Source: Aminobacter sp039907765
GTDB lineage: Bacteria > Pseudomonadota > Alphaproteobacteria > Rhizobiales > Rhizobiaceae
Reading direction: 5' to 3'
Length of the DNA: 64,000 nt
NCBI RefSeq assembly: GCF_039907765.1
Contig: NZ_JARDJI010000003.1
Location: forward strand, 186,001-250,000
Positions 34,017-42,101 of the stretch are shown one piece after another. Numbering within the stretch: the stretch's first letter is position 1; each line of letters opens with the position of its first letter. The notes below the pieces were generated by a model that saw nothing but the letters and a program-made list of their open reading frames with translations, was not told the DNA's origin and ran no database searches. A program made the translations under genes and the position numbers.

Positions 34017-36517
34017 GCGACCGGAACGATCTTGACTGCGCATTTCTTGAAATCCGTCTGCTTGGAGATGGGATCGGTGGCGTCGAGCGTGACCTTGTTG
34101 ATCAGCTGGCTGGCGTCGAACCAGGGCACGAAGATCACCCCTGATGGCATGCGATTACGGCCGCGCGTCTCGATGCGCGAGCGGATCTCGCCGCGCCTGG
34201 AGATCACGCGCACCTCTGCGCCCTGGTTGATGCCGCGCTTGCGCGCGTCGTCGGCATTCATGAAGCAGCGTGCGCCGGGAAAAGCGCGGTAGAGCTCCGG
34301 CACGCGCAGCGTCATCGAACCCGAATGCCAATGCTCGAGCACACGGCCCGTCACCAGCCACAGGTCGAACTCATTGTCCGGGGATTCGGCCGGCGGCTCG
34401 TAGGGCACGGCCAGGATCACCGCCTTGCCGTCGGGACGGCCGTAGAACTTGACCCCCTCGCCGGCCTTCACATAGGGGTCGAATCCCTCACGGTAACGCC
34501 ACAACGTCTCCTTGCCATCGACCACCGGCCAGCGCAGGCCACGCACCTCGTGGTAGCTGTCATAGGGCGCCAGGTCGTGCCCATGGCCGCGGCCGAAGGT
34601 GGCATATTCCTCGAACAGTCCCTTCTGGATGTAGAAGCCGAACTCCCTGGCCTCGTTGTTGTCGTAGTCGGGATCGATCTCGCTGCGCGGGAACTTGTCG
34701 ACATTACCGTTGCGGAACAGCACGTCGAACAGCGTCTTGCCGCGATAGATGGGGTTGGCGTCGAGGATCTCCTGCGACCAGACCTCGTCGGTGGTGAAGT
34801 GTTTCGAGAACTCGGCGAGCTGCCAGAGATCTGAGCGTGCCTCTCCCGGCGCCCGCACCAGCTGGTGCCAGACATGGGTGCGTCGCTCCGCATTGCCATA
34901 GGCGCCTTCCTTTTCCACCCACATCGCAGCCGGCAGGATGATGTCGGCCGACATGCCGGTCACCGTCGGATAAGCATCGGAAACGACAACGAAATTGTCC
35001 GGATTGCGATAGCCGGGATAGGTCTCGTTGCTGCTGTTGGGCGCAGCCTGCACGTTGTTGTTGACCTGCACCCAGTAGAAGTTGAGCTTGCCGTCCTTCA
35101 GCATCCGGTCCTGCTCGACCGCATGGAAGCCCGGCTTGTCGGGCAGCAGTCCGGGTGGGAGTTTCCAGACCTCCTCGACATGCTTGCGGTGCTCGGGGTT
35201 GGTCACGACCATGTCCGCCGGCAGACGGTGGGCGAAGGTGCCCACCTCGCGCGCAGTACCGCAGGCGGACGGCTGTCCGGTCAGCGAAAACGGGCTGTTG
35301 CCGGGCTCGGAGATTTTGCCCGTCAGCAAATGCAGGTTGTAGACCATCTGGTTCGCCCAGACCCCTCGCACATGCTGGTTGAAACCCATGGTCCATAGCG
35401 ACATGACCTTTCGGCTCGGATCGGCATAGAGCTCGGCCAGTTCCTCCAGGAAGCCTTTCTCGACGCCACTGAGTTCGGCAACCTTGTCGAGCGTGTACTC
35501 CGAGACAAGCTGCTTGAACGCTTCGAAGTCGGCGGGCTCCATCTTGGCGGCATCGGCTGCCCCCTTTGCAGATGTCTCGCGTGGATCTTCGGGTCGCAAT
35601 CCGTAGCCGATGTCGGTCTGGCCGTTCATGAACACGGTGTGGTTCTTGACGAAATCCTCGTTGACCCTGCCGGTGCTGATGATGTGGTTGGCGATGTAGT
35701 TGAGGATTGCGAGATCCGTGCCTGGCTTGAACACGATCGGAATGTCGGCCAGATCCATGCTGCGATGGGTAAAGGTCGAAAGCACCGCGACCTTTACGTG
35801 CTCGTGTCCCAGCCGCCTATCGGCCAACCGCGTCCACAGGATCGGATGCATTTCGGCCATGTTCGAGCCCCAGAGTACGAAGGCATCGGCGTTCTCGAAA
35901 TCGTCGTAACAACCCATCGGCTCGTCCATGCCGAAGGTGCGCATGAAGGCGTAGGCGGCCGAGGCCATGCAGTGGCGGGCATTGGGGTCGAGATTGTTGG
36001 AGCGGAAGCCGGCCCGCATCAGCTTGGTTGCGGCATAACCTTCGAAGATCGTCCATTGGCCGGAACCGAACATGCCGATTGCCGTCGGCCCTTTCTCCTT
36101 CAGCACCTTCTTGACCCGCTCGGCCATCAGCGCAAAGGCCTCGTCCCAAGTGACCTGCTCGAACTCGCCATCCTTGTCGTAGACGCCGTTGCGCTTGCGC
36201 ATCAGCGGCGTCGTCAGCCGGTCGGCGCCATACATGATCTTGGAGAGGAAATAGCCCTTCACGCAGTTGAGGCCGCGATTCACCTCTGCCTGCGTGTCGC
36301 CATGGGTGGCGACCACCTGACCGTCCTTGACGCCGACCATGACGCCACAGCCCGTTCCGCAAAAGCGGCACGGCGCCTTCGACCACCTGATCTCCAGCGC
36401 ACCGACACCGCCGGGGATCGGCTGCGCTGCCGCCGGCAGGGCGATTCCCGCGGTTGCGGCCGCCACTGCCGCCGCCTGCGCCTTCAGGAGCTCACGTCGG
36501 TTCAACTCTGCCGTCAT
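34013..36517 (-). CDS. napA: NapA, periplasmic nitrate reductase catalytic subunit
   Basis: 834-aa molybdenum (bis-MGD) enzyme reducing nitrate to nitrite in the periplasm. Tat leader NRRELLKAQ. The 4Fe-4S ligands are in CRFCGTGCGVMVG and RGLNCVKGY; the Mo ligand Cys is in NARHCMASA. C-terminal molybdopterin-binding domain is present, and the length matches NapA. Overlaps napD and napB by ATGA junctions. Confidence 0.98.
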   Translation of the reverse strand: MTAELNRRELLKAQAAAVAAATAGIALPAAAQPIPGGVGALEIRWSKAPCRFCGTGCGVMVGVKDGQVVATHGDTQAEVNRGLNCVKGYFLSKIMYGADRLTTPLMRKRNGVYDKDGEFEQVTWDEAFALMAERVKKVLKEKGPTAIGMFGSGQWTIFEGYAATKLMRAGFRSNNLDPNARHCMASAAYAFMRTFGMDEPMGCYDDFENADAFVLWGSNMAEMHPILWTRLADRRLGHEHVKVAVLSTFTHRSMDLADIPIVFKPGTDLAILNYIANHIISTGRVNEDFVKNHTVFMNGQTDIGYGLRPEDPRETSAKGAADAAKMEPADFEAFKQLVSEYTLDKVAELSGVEKGFLEELAELYADPSRKVMSLWTMGFNQHVRGVWANQMVYNLHLLTGKISEPGNSPFSLTGQPSACGTAREVGTFAHRLPADMVVTNPEHRKHVEEVWKLPPGLLPDKPGFHAVEQDRMLKDGKLNFYWVQVNNNVQAAPNSSNETYPGYRNPDNFVVVSDAYPTVTGMSADIILPAAMWVEKEGAYGNAERRTHVWHQLVRAPGEARSDLWQLAEFSKHFTTDEVWSQEILDANPIYRGKTLFDVLFRNGNVDKFPRSEIDPDYDNNEAREFGFYIQKGLFEEYATFGRGHGHDLAPYDSYHEVRGLRWPVVDGKETLWRYREGFDPYVKAGEGVKFYGRPDGKAVILAVPYEPPAESPDNEFDLWLVTGRVLEHWHSGSMTLRVPELYRAFPGARCFMNADDARKRGINQGAEVRVISRRGEIRSRIETRGRNRMPSGVIFVPWFDASQLINKVTLDATDPISKQTDFKKCAVKIVPVA

Positions 36518-36780
36518 GACTTGGAGCCCTCCAGTTCCTCGATATGTTCAAAGACCATGTTGGCCGCGACGACGCCGTCGAGAGCGCCAAGCACGGCAAG
36601 CTGCGCGCCCAACTGGCCGGCGCTCTCGCCTTCCATCACGACCACGATGCGGTTGTTTTCCTGGGCACGGATCTCAGGGCCGTTCATGGTTGCGATTGCC
36701 GCTGCAACCTCGTCGAGACGGCCGGGCATGACGGCAATCACCGCGCTGGAAATGTGGTGATATCGCCGTTCGTCAACCAT
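36514..36780 (-). CDS. napD: NapD, chaperone for NapA
   Basis: 88-aa cytoplasmic chaperone binding the NapA Tat signal. Core: YHHISSAVIAVMPGRLDEVAAAIATMNGPEI, with the ferredoxin-like fold pattern of NapD. Start MVDERRYHHIS at 36780; a longer open frame overlaps napF and is not used. Overlaps napF by 8 nt and napA by 4 nt. Confidence 0.93.
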   Translation of the reverse strand: MVDERRYHHISSAVIAVMPGRLDEVAAAIATMNGPEIRAQENNRIVVVMEGESAGQLGAQLAVLGALDGVVAANMVFEHIEELEGSKS

Positions 36781-37276
36781 CGGCGATCTCCAGTGCCATT
36801 GGCGAGACCGAGATCGCCTGTACCGGACACGGTGCGATGCAGGCGCCGCAGCCCGTGCAGGCGGTCTTGTCCAGCTGTGGAAGAAAAGGGCCGCCAATTC
36901 GCGGTCGAAGGGCGATCGCCGTTTGGGGACAAGCGTCGCGGCAGCTCATGCAGGACACGCCATTACGCGCCAGGCACGCCTCCGCGATGGCTACTACGTG
37001 GGCAAAGGCCGGCGGCACGGCGCGGTCGAACACAGGTTCCGGACAGACCGAAGCGCAGTCCCCGCACAGCAGGCATTCTCCAGCCTGGAAGTCCAGAGAT
37101 GGCTTGCCTTCGACCAGTCCGATGATCTCGGTTGGACACGCCTCGGCACAAGCACCGCAGCCCGTGCAAGCGGCCAGCATGTTTTCGGCCATCCCGGGCG
37201 GCAGGATTCTCAGTGACGCTGTCGGCACCCGTCCGGTCAGGAAAGTCCGGCGGCTGATACTGGTTCGGGGGTCCAT
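36773..37276 (-). CDS. napF: NapF, ferredoxin-type protein
   Basis: 167-aa cytoplasmic iron-sulfur protein with four clusters predicted from Cys groups: CTGCGACAEACP, CLLCGDCASVCP, CMSCRDACP and CTGCGACIAPCP. Starts with SRRTFLTGR, typical for NapF. Helps maturation of NapA. Follows napE by 4 nt. Confidence 0.95.
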   Translation of the reverse strand: MDPRTSISRRTFLTGRVPTASLRILPPGMAENMLAACTGCGACAEACPTEIIGLVEGKPSLDFQAGECLLCGDCASVCPEPVFDRAVPPAFAHVVAIAEACLARNGVSCMSCRDACPQTAIALRPRIGGPFLPQLDKTACTGCGACIAPCPVQAISVSPMALEIADG

Positions 37277-37280
37277 CCGC

Positions 37281-37472
37281 TCATCCCCCGGGGGGCCCGG
37301 GAGGACCGAAGACCAGCTGCCACATCCAGACGATAAAGCCGTAGCCGCCGACGACGCCTACGGCAACGATCGGCCAGATTCCGAATGCAAGCACCAGAAA
37401 GGCAATGAGTTCTCGTCGACGCTTGGCTGCACCGCGATGTGCGACATCGACGTTTCCCTGGTCCTGGGTCAT
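37281..37472 (-). CDS. napE: NapE, small membrane protein
   Basis: 63-aa protein, start MTQDQGNVD at 37472, with one long transmembrane helix pair region (IAFLVLAFGIWPIVAVGVVGG to VWMWQLVFGPPGPPGG), the classical NapE signature. First gene of napEFDABC. The role of NapE is not settled. Confidence 0.9.
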   Translation of the reverse strand: MTQDQGNVDVAHRGAAKRRRELIAFLVLAFGIWPIVAVGVVGGYGFIVWMWQLVFGPPGPPGG

Positions 37473-37851
37473 GACTTGCCTCATGTGCCTTGGACGAGAA
37501 GATGAACTCGTAGCGCAAAGGTTACCCAAACGTCAGGGCATTGCAACTCCACCATTTGCTGTTTGGCAGATGCGCAACAAGTATGTCGAGACGCGCGACC
37601 CTGACCTGCGCATCGCCGTCCTTCTGAGCGACGGCGAAAGCTGTCCGCAGCTTCGCGTGAGCGTCGCTCACAAACGGCCAGTCGCTTCCTGCCGGCGCGG
37701 TAGCGCGTGGCCAAAACGGGATCGACCACAACCGACGAATGGTTAACTCGGGCAGGCGCGGTCATATCGCAGCCGGCGCCTTTAGAAGTTCGATAGGGGT
37801 CCGTCTCCGGGCGCCGGGCGCTCCGGCCACCACCTGACTTCCAATGCCAGT
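37473..37851. other. Gene-poor region upstream of napE
   Basis: About 380 bp without a convincing gene. It presumably holds the nap promoter. I find no clean TTG-N8-CAA dyad; TTGG and CGCAA half-sites at 37563-37576 are one base too far apart. A partial inverted repeat (GAAAGCTG / CAGCTTC, 37635-37655) is present. Confidence 0.5.
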
Positions 37852-37950
37852 TCACACGAACATCATGATCACCACGTAGCCTACGGTCACCAGCACCAGG
37901 CCAGCAACCAGCATCGGCACGAGAGTTCTGCCCGAATGCTGATCGTTCAT
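37852..37950 (-). CDS. Very small transmembrane peptide (32 aa)
   Basis: Reads MNDQHSGRTLVPMLVAGLVL..., one hydrophobic helix from about residue 11 to 32, with AGGGA about 9 nt upstream. It starts 4 nt before the 37955 gene stop on the same strand. Not assigned to a family. Could be a small subunit or a leader peptide; could also be chance. Confidence 0.45.
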   Translation of the reverse strand: MNDQHSGRTLVPMLVAGLVLVTVGYVVIMMFV

Positions 37951-37954
37951 GATT

Positions 37955-38299
37955 TCATTCCCTGCTTCTGTTCGTGAACTGACTTTGATGGGCGCCGCCG
38001 GGCGCCACGGGATGAGATTGGTGGGGTGGGTCTGCCACAGCCGGAGCTTGCCTCAGGTCGAAGGCTTCCTCGCTGACGATGCAGTTGCCGGCGTCGACGA
38101 TGATGCGCCAGACCGAGTTGCGGTTGCGCACGGTCAGCCGCTTTCGGCCTTCGTCGCCATCGATGCCGCACTCCACCATGCTGGTTATGAGACCGAGGCG
38201 CATTCGTCGTTGAAGTTCCTTCACTTCCAGCGAGAGCCGCACCGCCAGGAATGCCGGTTCCAGGACATAGTCTCCGGTCTGGTCGAGCTCGAGCTTCAT
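37955..38299 (-). CDS. DUF6522-like hypothetical protein
   Basis: 114-aa soluble protein starting MKLELDQTGDYVLEPAFLAV, with a central TVRNRNSVWRIIVDAG strand block resembling the DUF6522 family, and a His/Pro-rich tail. AAGGAAA lies upstream of the start. The NsrR-like palindrome (38337-38359) begins 38 bp upstream, so NO-dependent derepression is likely. Function unknown. Confidence 0.65.
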   Translation of the reverse strand: MKLELDQTGDYVLEPAFLAVRLSLEVKELQRRMRLGLITSMVECGIDGDEGRKRLTVRNRNSVWRIIVDAGNCIVSEEAFDLRQAPAVADPPHQSHPVAPGGAHQSQFTNRSRE

Positions 38300-38336
38300 C
38301 GGGTTTCCTTCATTGCGGGCGCAGCCGTGCGACATT

Positions 38337-38359
38337 AAGATATATTGACGATATATGTT
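38337..38359. promoter_or_regulatory. NsrR-type operator
   Basis: 23-bp imperfect palindrome with arms AAGATATATTG and CGATATATGTT (9 of 11 positions paired). It fits the AAGATGCATTT-like NsrR consensus with ATATAT at the core. It lies between the DUF6522-like gene and the truncated hemoglobin gene, with nsrR just downstream. Confidence 0.65.
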
Positions 38360-38440
38360 TTAGTTCGCATCGTGAAGCCCGCACCTCATCAAACATGGAC
38401 GACAAGGGGCCGCTTGGCCCGCCGGCGATGGAACCCAGGC

Positions 38441-38905
38441 ATGAGCGAAGACGCTAAGCACGAAACAACGATCGTCATCGATGGCCGCGTGCTACCCGAA
38501 GGGCTGGATGAGCGGATGATCCGCGACGTGGTACATGGCTTCTATGCCGAGATCCGGAACGACGCCCTGCTCGGACCGCTTTTCAACGGGGCGATCGCGC
38601 AGCATGACTGGCCGCCGCATCTGGCAAAAATGTGTGACTTCTGGTCGTCTTTGATGCTCCGCACTGGCCGCTATGACGGCCGCCCGCTGCCGCCGCACCT
38701 GGCCCTTCCTAGCCTGGGCGAACAGCATTTCCGGCGATGGCTGGGTCTGTTTCGCGCAACCGTCAACAATCTCTGTCCGCCGGAGATCGCGGCACTGTTC
38801 ATAGAACGGGCATTGCGTATCGCCCATTCCTTCCGCCTTGCGCTGGCCTACAATCGCGGTGAAAACACGTTGACCGTCGCGCCGATCACGGCCGACAGCC
38901 TGTGA
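38441..38905 (+). CDS. Group III truncated hemoglobin
   Basis: 154-aa protein of the 2/2 hemoglobin family, group III. Recognised by DVVHGFYAEIRNDALLGPLF, HLAKMCDFWSSLMLRTGRY and HFRRWLGLFRATV, where the His of EQHFRRWL region is the likely heme ligand. Such proteins detoxify NO or handle it in campylobacters and rhizobia. ATG at 38441 is the first fitting start. Followed by nsrR 47 bp later; NsrR-like operator upstream. Confidence 0.9.
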   Translation: MSEDAKHETTIVIDGRVLPEGLDERMIRDVVHGFYAEIRNDALLGPLFNGAIAQHDWPPHLAKMCDFWSSLMLRTGRYDGRPLPPHLALPSLGEQHFRRWLGLFRATVNNLCPPEIAALFIERALRIAHSFRLALAYNRGENTLTVAPITADSL

Positions 38906-38952
38906 CCTGCCGGACGGCCGGCAAGTAGGCATGCGGCGAAGGTTGGAGTGAA

Positions 38953-39384
38953 ATGAGGCTAACGAATTTTTCCGACTACACGCTCAGAATGCTGATGTTT
39001 GCGGCGTCCGCCGGGGACCAGTTGTTCACCATCGAAGAGACGGCTCGTGCGTTCGGTGTGTCGAAAACGCATCTCAACAAGGTGGCCAACACGCTGACCC
39101 GCGCTGGCTATCTCGTAGCGGTTCGCGGCAGGTCGGGAGGGTTAAGACTCGGTCGCCGGCCAGAAGACATCCGGATCGGCGACGTCATCCGGTTGACCGA
39201 GCCGGATTTCGCACTGGTCGAGTGCTTCGCTACCGGGAACCAGTGCACAATTACACGGTGCTGCAAGTTGTCCGGCATGCTGCGCGACGCACTGTCGTCG
39301 TTCCAGAGTACCCTCGATCACTATACACTCGCCGACATCGCACTGATGCCCGGTGACTTCCTGGGTGATGCGTCCCCCGCCTAG
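38953..39384 (+). CDS. nsrR: NsrR, Rrf2-family NO-sensing repressor
   Basis: 143-aa Rrf2-type winged-helix regulator starting MRLTNFSDYTLRMLMF. The FeS ligand cysteines are Cys91, Cys98 and Cys103/104 in ECFATGNQCTITRCC, which is the NsrR layout (IscR has other spacing). NsrR releases DNA when NO reacts with the cluster. Probable targets here are the truncated hemoglobin and DUF6522-like genes through the 38337 operator. GGAGTGAA lies just before the ATG. Confidence 0.93.
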   Translation: MRLTNFSDYTLRMLMFAASAGDQLFTIEETARAFGVSKTHLNKVANTLTRAGYLVAVRGRSGGLRLGRRPEDIRIGDVIRLTEPDFALVECFATGNQCTITRCCKLSGMLRDALSSFQSTLDHYTLADIALMPGDFLGDASPA

Positions 39385-40045
39385 CAACGGTCTCGCCGCC
39401 GCTTGAGGATGCGGAAGGCCTCCTCTGCGGCTGCGGCCTGCCGGTAGAAGTGCTTTCGTGACGGCCCGCCCCGGGTTGACATAACGGAGATGGCGGATAG
39501 TTTCCTGCCCGCGAGGTAACGCCCTCCCCCGGTCGGGGAAAGAATGTCCGGGAACGGCCCGGCCTAATCAAACGGCCGTTCATGTCTTGCCTATATCTTC
39601 CCCTCGCACGTCTTCCCGAGATCGGCTGGCTCCTAGCTGAGATTTGGCGAGAACTCCGGTTCGCGGTTGAGAAGGGACGGCGGTCGCTAATGCCCCCATG
39701 GCCGCGGCAGCCTCCCAGGCAGCTGTCACAAAACGCATTTGAGCGTCACGCCATTCCGATGGGGGGCCGCTTCCGGTCAGGCAGATTCTGGCAACTCACG
39801 ATGGTATAGCTGCCGTCGGCTAATGCTCGGCGCATCAGTCAGGTGCCTACCCCTTTTTAGCCGTTCAGACGCTATTTCATTCCCCGCTGCGGACGGGCAG
39901 CTCTACGGCCTGCTGGCGCGCGAATCAACAGAAACTGACCGCCTTAATAGGCAGTACTGCTGCACTAGCTGGTATCCACTTTCTATGCAAAAGCATTTCG
40001 AGCTATTTAAGCGTCATACATCCGGGATGCGAAGAAGGGGGACGC
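39385..40045. other. Gene-poor stretch, likely degraded insertion
   Basis: About 660 bp without a convincing gene, with visibly lower G+C after about 39570. A 33-codon reading on the minus strand (39381-39482, MSTRGGPSRKHFYRQ...) overlaps the nsrR stop and lacks a ribosome-binding site; I do not call it. No promoter or RNA is recognised. Confidence 0.5.
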
Positions 40046-41027
40046 ATGCCTTCGCTGGATTACGAGAACGAAAAGATCGTCTTTAGGAATTTCTACGACG
40101 CCTCCCGTGACAAGATGGCGTCCGCCAAAGCCGCAATGTAGACGCTCCTCCGCTCACTTTTAGCCACCGATCCGGCGATTGCCGCAGCCAAGCTGGAAGG
40201 GCGCGTGAAGGATCGAGAGGAGTGTCTCAGCAAGTTCCGTCGAAAATACCAAACGGAACTGGAAAGCTCCAAGACTCCCTATTCGATTCGAAACCACATC
40301 ACCGATCTTCGGGGCTTCGGATCGTCTGCTTCTATGAAGACGAGGTTGAGCGCGTACGCGATCTCGTCTCTGGGGAATTCGAGGTGATCGAGATCACCGA
40401 CAAGACGGCCCAGATGCACGAAACGGACAATGCCTTCGGCTACAAGGGCCTGCACATGGACCTAAGACTCACCGAGGCAGGCGCGGAATGAAGGAGTATG
40501 CCGCCTACGCCGATTTTCCCTTCGAGTTGCAGATCCGTACAGTGGTCCAAGATTCCTGGAGTGTGCTGGACCACAAGATCAAGTACAAGAAATCTATTCC
40601 TATCGAGTTGAAGCGGCGCATCAACACTTTGGCCGCCCTATTCGAACTTGCCGACCGCGAGTTTCGTGAAATCCGCGAAGGAACGACGGAGGCGTTGAAC
40701 CGCACCGAGGAGTACGGCACGATCGAGGCCGAGAGTGCGAGCCCGGAACCGGAACCCGCCCGCACGCCGACAGGAAAGAAATCAGGCGGCTACACCCCTC
40801 TCGACGCGTTTAGCTTGCTCCGCATCGCAAAACACTTTTTCAAAGACGAGGAATTCGAAGCTTACAAAATTGATGGCTTCACGCAGGAGGTCACGAAACT
40901 TGATCCCGGCATATCGCGGGGCAAGTTCAACTTCTACATGTGCATCATGGGCGATGCTGCCGCGCATCGTGGCGATGCACCAACCATCGAACGAGAAAAC
41001 AAGTGGACGTGGAACAGCGCCCATTGA
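40046..41027 (+). pseudogene. Broken RelA/SpoT-domain protein gene
   Basis: One coding frame can be followed only by jumping: MPSLDYENEKIVFRNFYD from 40046, an in-frame TAG at 40139, then VKDREECLSKFRRKY in the same frame, a shift near 40306-40312 into GLRIVCFYEDEVERVRDLV and FGYKGLH, and a second shift near 40480-40488 into FELQIRTVVQDSWSVLDHKIKY. Those pieces are the ordered blocks of a (p)ppGpp synthetase domain followed by a C-terminal extension. Standalone proteins of this type occur in genomic islands, some as toxins. Sequence error cannot be excluded, but three lesions make decay more likely. Confidence 0.8.
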
Positions 41028-41158
41028 GACGGCTAGCCAAAATCAGCTGAAATCGCGCCGACACCCTCGTCTCCGGGCCACGTCTCGGCTGAAACCAGAG
41101 CCTAACCTACTGAAAAGTCGAGGCTATTCAAAGAATGAGGAAACAGTCACATTTGCGG

Positions 41159-41174
41159 AAGACTGTTTGGTGGA
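41159..41174 (+). repeat. Direct repeat copy of the tRNA-Ala 3' end
   Basis: Sixteen bases identical to 41287-41302 (AAGACTGTTTGGTGGA). The similarity goes on imperfectly into the T-arm region (CCAAATCGGGAACGAA versus GCCAATCGGAATCGAA). It looks like a degenerate attachment-site duplicate. Confidence 0.6.
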
Positions 41175-41286
41175 CCAAATCGGGAACGAAGATCTTTCCT
41201 CTTGGGCCTTGCAAGCCTCGGAAACCTTTATCGAATTCGCGGCGGTTGTTGCAAAGGCGCAAAACTGGCGCAAGTCTCTGATATTA

Positions 41287-41295
41287 AAGACTGTT

Positions 41296-41302
<7 letters not shown>
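41287..41302 (+). repeat. Direct repeat at the tRNA-Ala 3' end
   Basis: Second copy of the 16-bp repeat; it covers the CCA end and the acceptor stem start of tRNA-Ala plus 9 bp outside. tRNA 3' ends are common integration sites. Confidence 0.6.
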
Positions 41303-41371
<69 letters not shown>

Positions 41372-41521
41372 ACACCCGGCGTTGAGCCGGCGCCGTTTCC
41401 GGCGAAGAGGTCGGCGCGGATTTCGTGGCCCGCGCCGTATTTGCAGGGCGGCTTCTAGCGCCGCATTCTGCCCTTGGCAAGCCTTGTTCGAAACCTTTTT
41501 TCGGTTTCTCCCAAAGGCCTG

Positions 41522-41908
41522 TCAGATCTCGTCTTCGTCGTCGCCGACGCCGATCATGTCGGAGACGTCGTCGTCTTCCTCCTCCTCGTCGGCGAGGAAG
41601 GTGTCATCGTCGTCGTCGCCGAGGTCAACGTCGTCGTCACCCATATCCGGCAGTTCATCGGAACCGCCCTTGGCTTCGTCGTCGGCGTCTTCCAGCGAAA
41701 CGACTTCCGCGCCTTCGTCCTCGGCGTCCAGTTCCTTCTGGTCGACGTCCTCCTCTTCATCGAGGATCTGCACCTTGCCGTCGTCGAAATAGGAACGCGG
41801 ATAGGTCTTGCCCGTGTAGGGCGAGACGATCGGGTCCTTGTTCAGGTCGTAGAATTTGCGGCCCGTTTCCGGGTCGATACGCTTTGTGCCAAGCTCGGAT
41901 TTTGCCAC
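41522..41908 (-). CDS. TIGR02300 / FYDLN-acid protein
   Basis: 128-aa protein with an N-terminal conserved domain (KRIDPETGRKFYDLNKDPIVSPYTG) and a very acidic, low-complexity C-terminal two thirds (runs of Asp and Glu). This is the FYDLN-acid family, found almost only in alphaproteobacteria, and encoded divergently from aroA. Function unknown. Start MAKSELGTKR is the family N terminus. Confidence 0.92.
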   Translation of the reverse strand: MAKSELGTKRIDPETGRKFYDLNKDPIVSPYTGKTYPRSYFDDGKVQILDEEEDVDQKELDAEDEGAEVVSLEDADDEAKGGSDELPDMGDDDVDLGDDDDDTFLADEEEEDDDVSDMIGVGDDEDEI

Positions 41909-42101
41909 GTCAGGCCTCGTCTTTGTAGAAGTTGGTCCCCTTAGCGGCAGTTTGCGGCGCTGTCAAAGCCAAATCCCGGCGATTCGGCCGAGCCGCAAAT
42001 CCTTGCCGCGCAAGGGGGATGACCGCCATGGCAATCGATGCTACGACACCGCCGCAATCGTCGGGAAAGCCCGCCCAGGGCATTCCGCAAGAGGAACAAT
42101 C

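Noticed and set aside
37563..37577. TTGG...CGCAA half-sites before napE as an Fnr-type box
   Set aside because: The spacing is one base too long (N9) and the left half is TTGG, so it does not fit TTG-N8-CAA.
37481..37855. 124-codon minus-strand frame upstream of napE
   Set aside because: No SD, no conserved-looking pattern and it ends in the napE promoter region.
39381..39482. 33-codon minus-strand ORF at the nsrR stop
   Set aside because: No SD and overlap with nsrR; the translation looks like a protein end (KHFYRQAAAAEEAF), but there is not enough evidence to call it.
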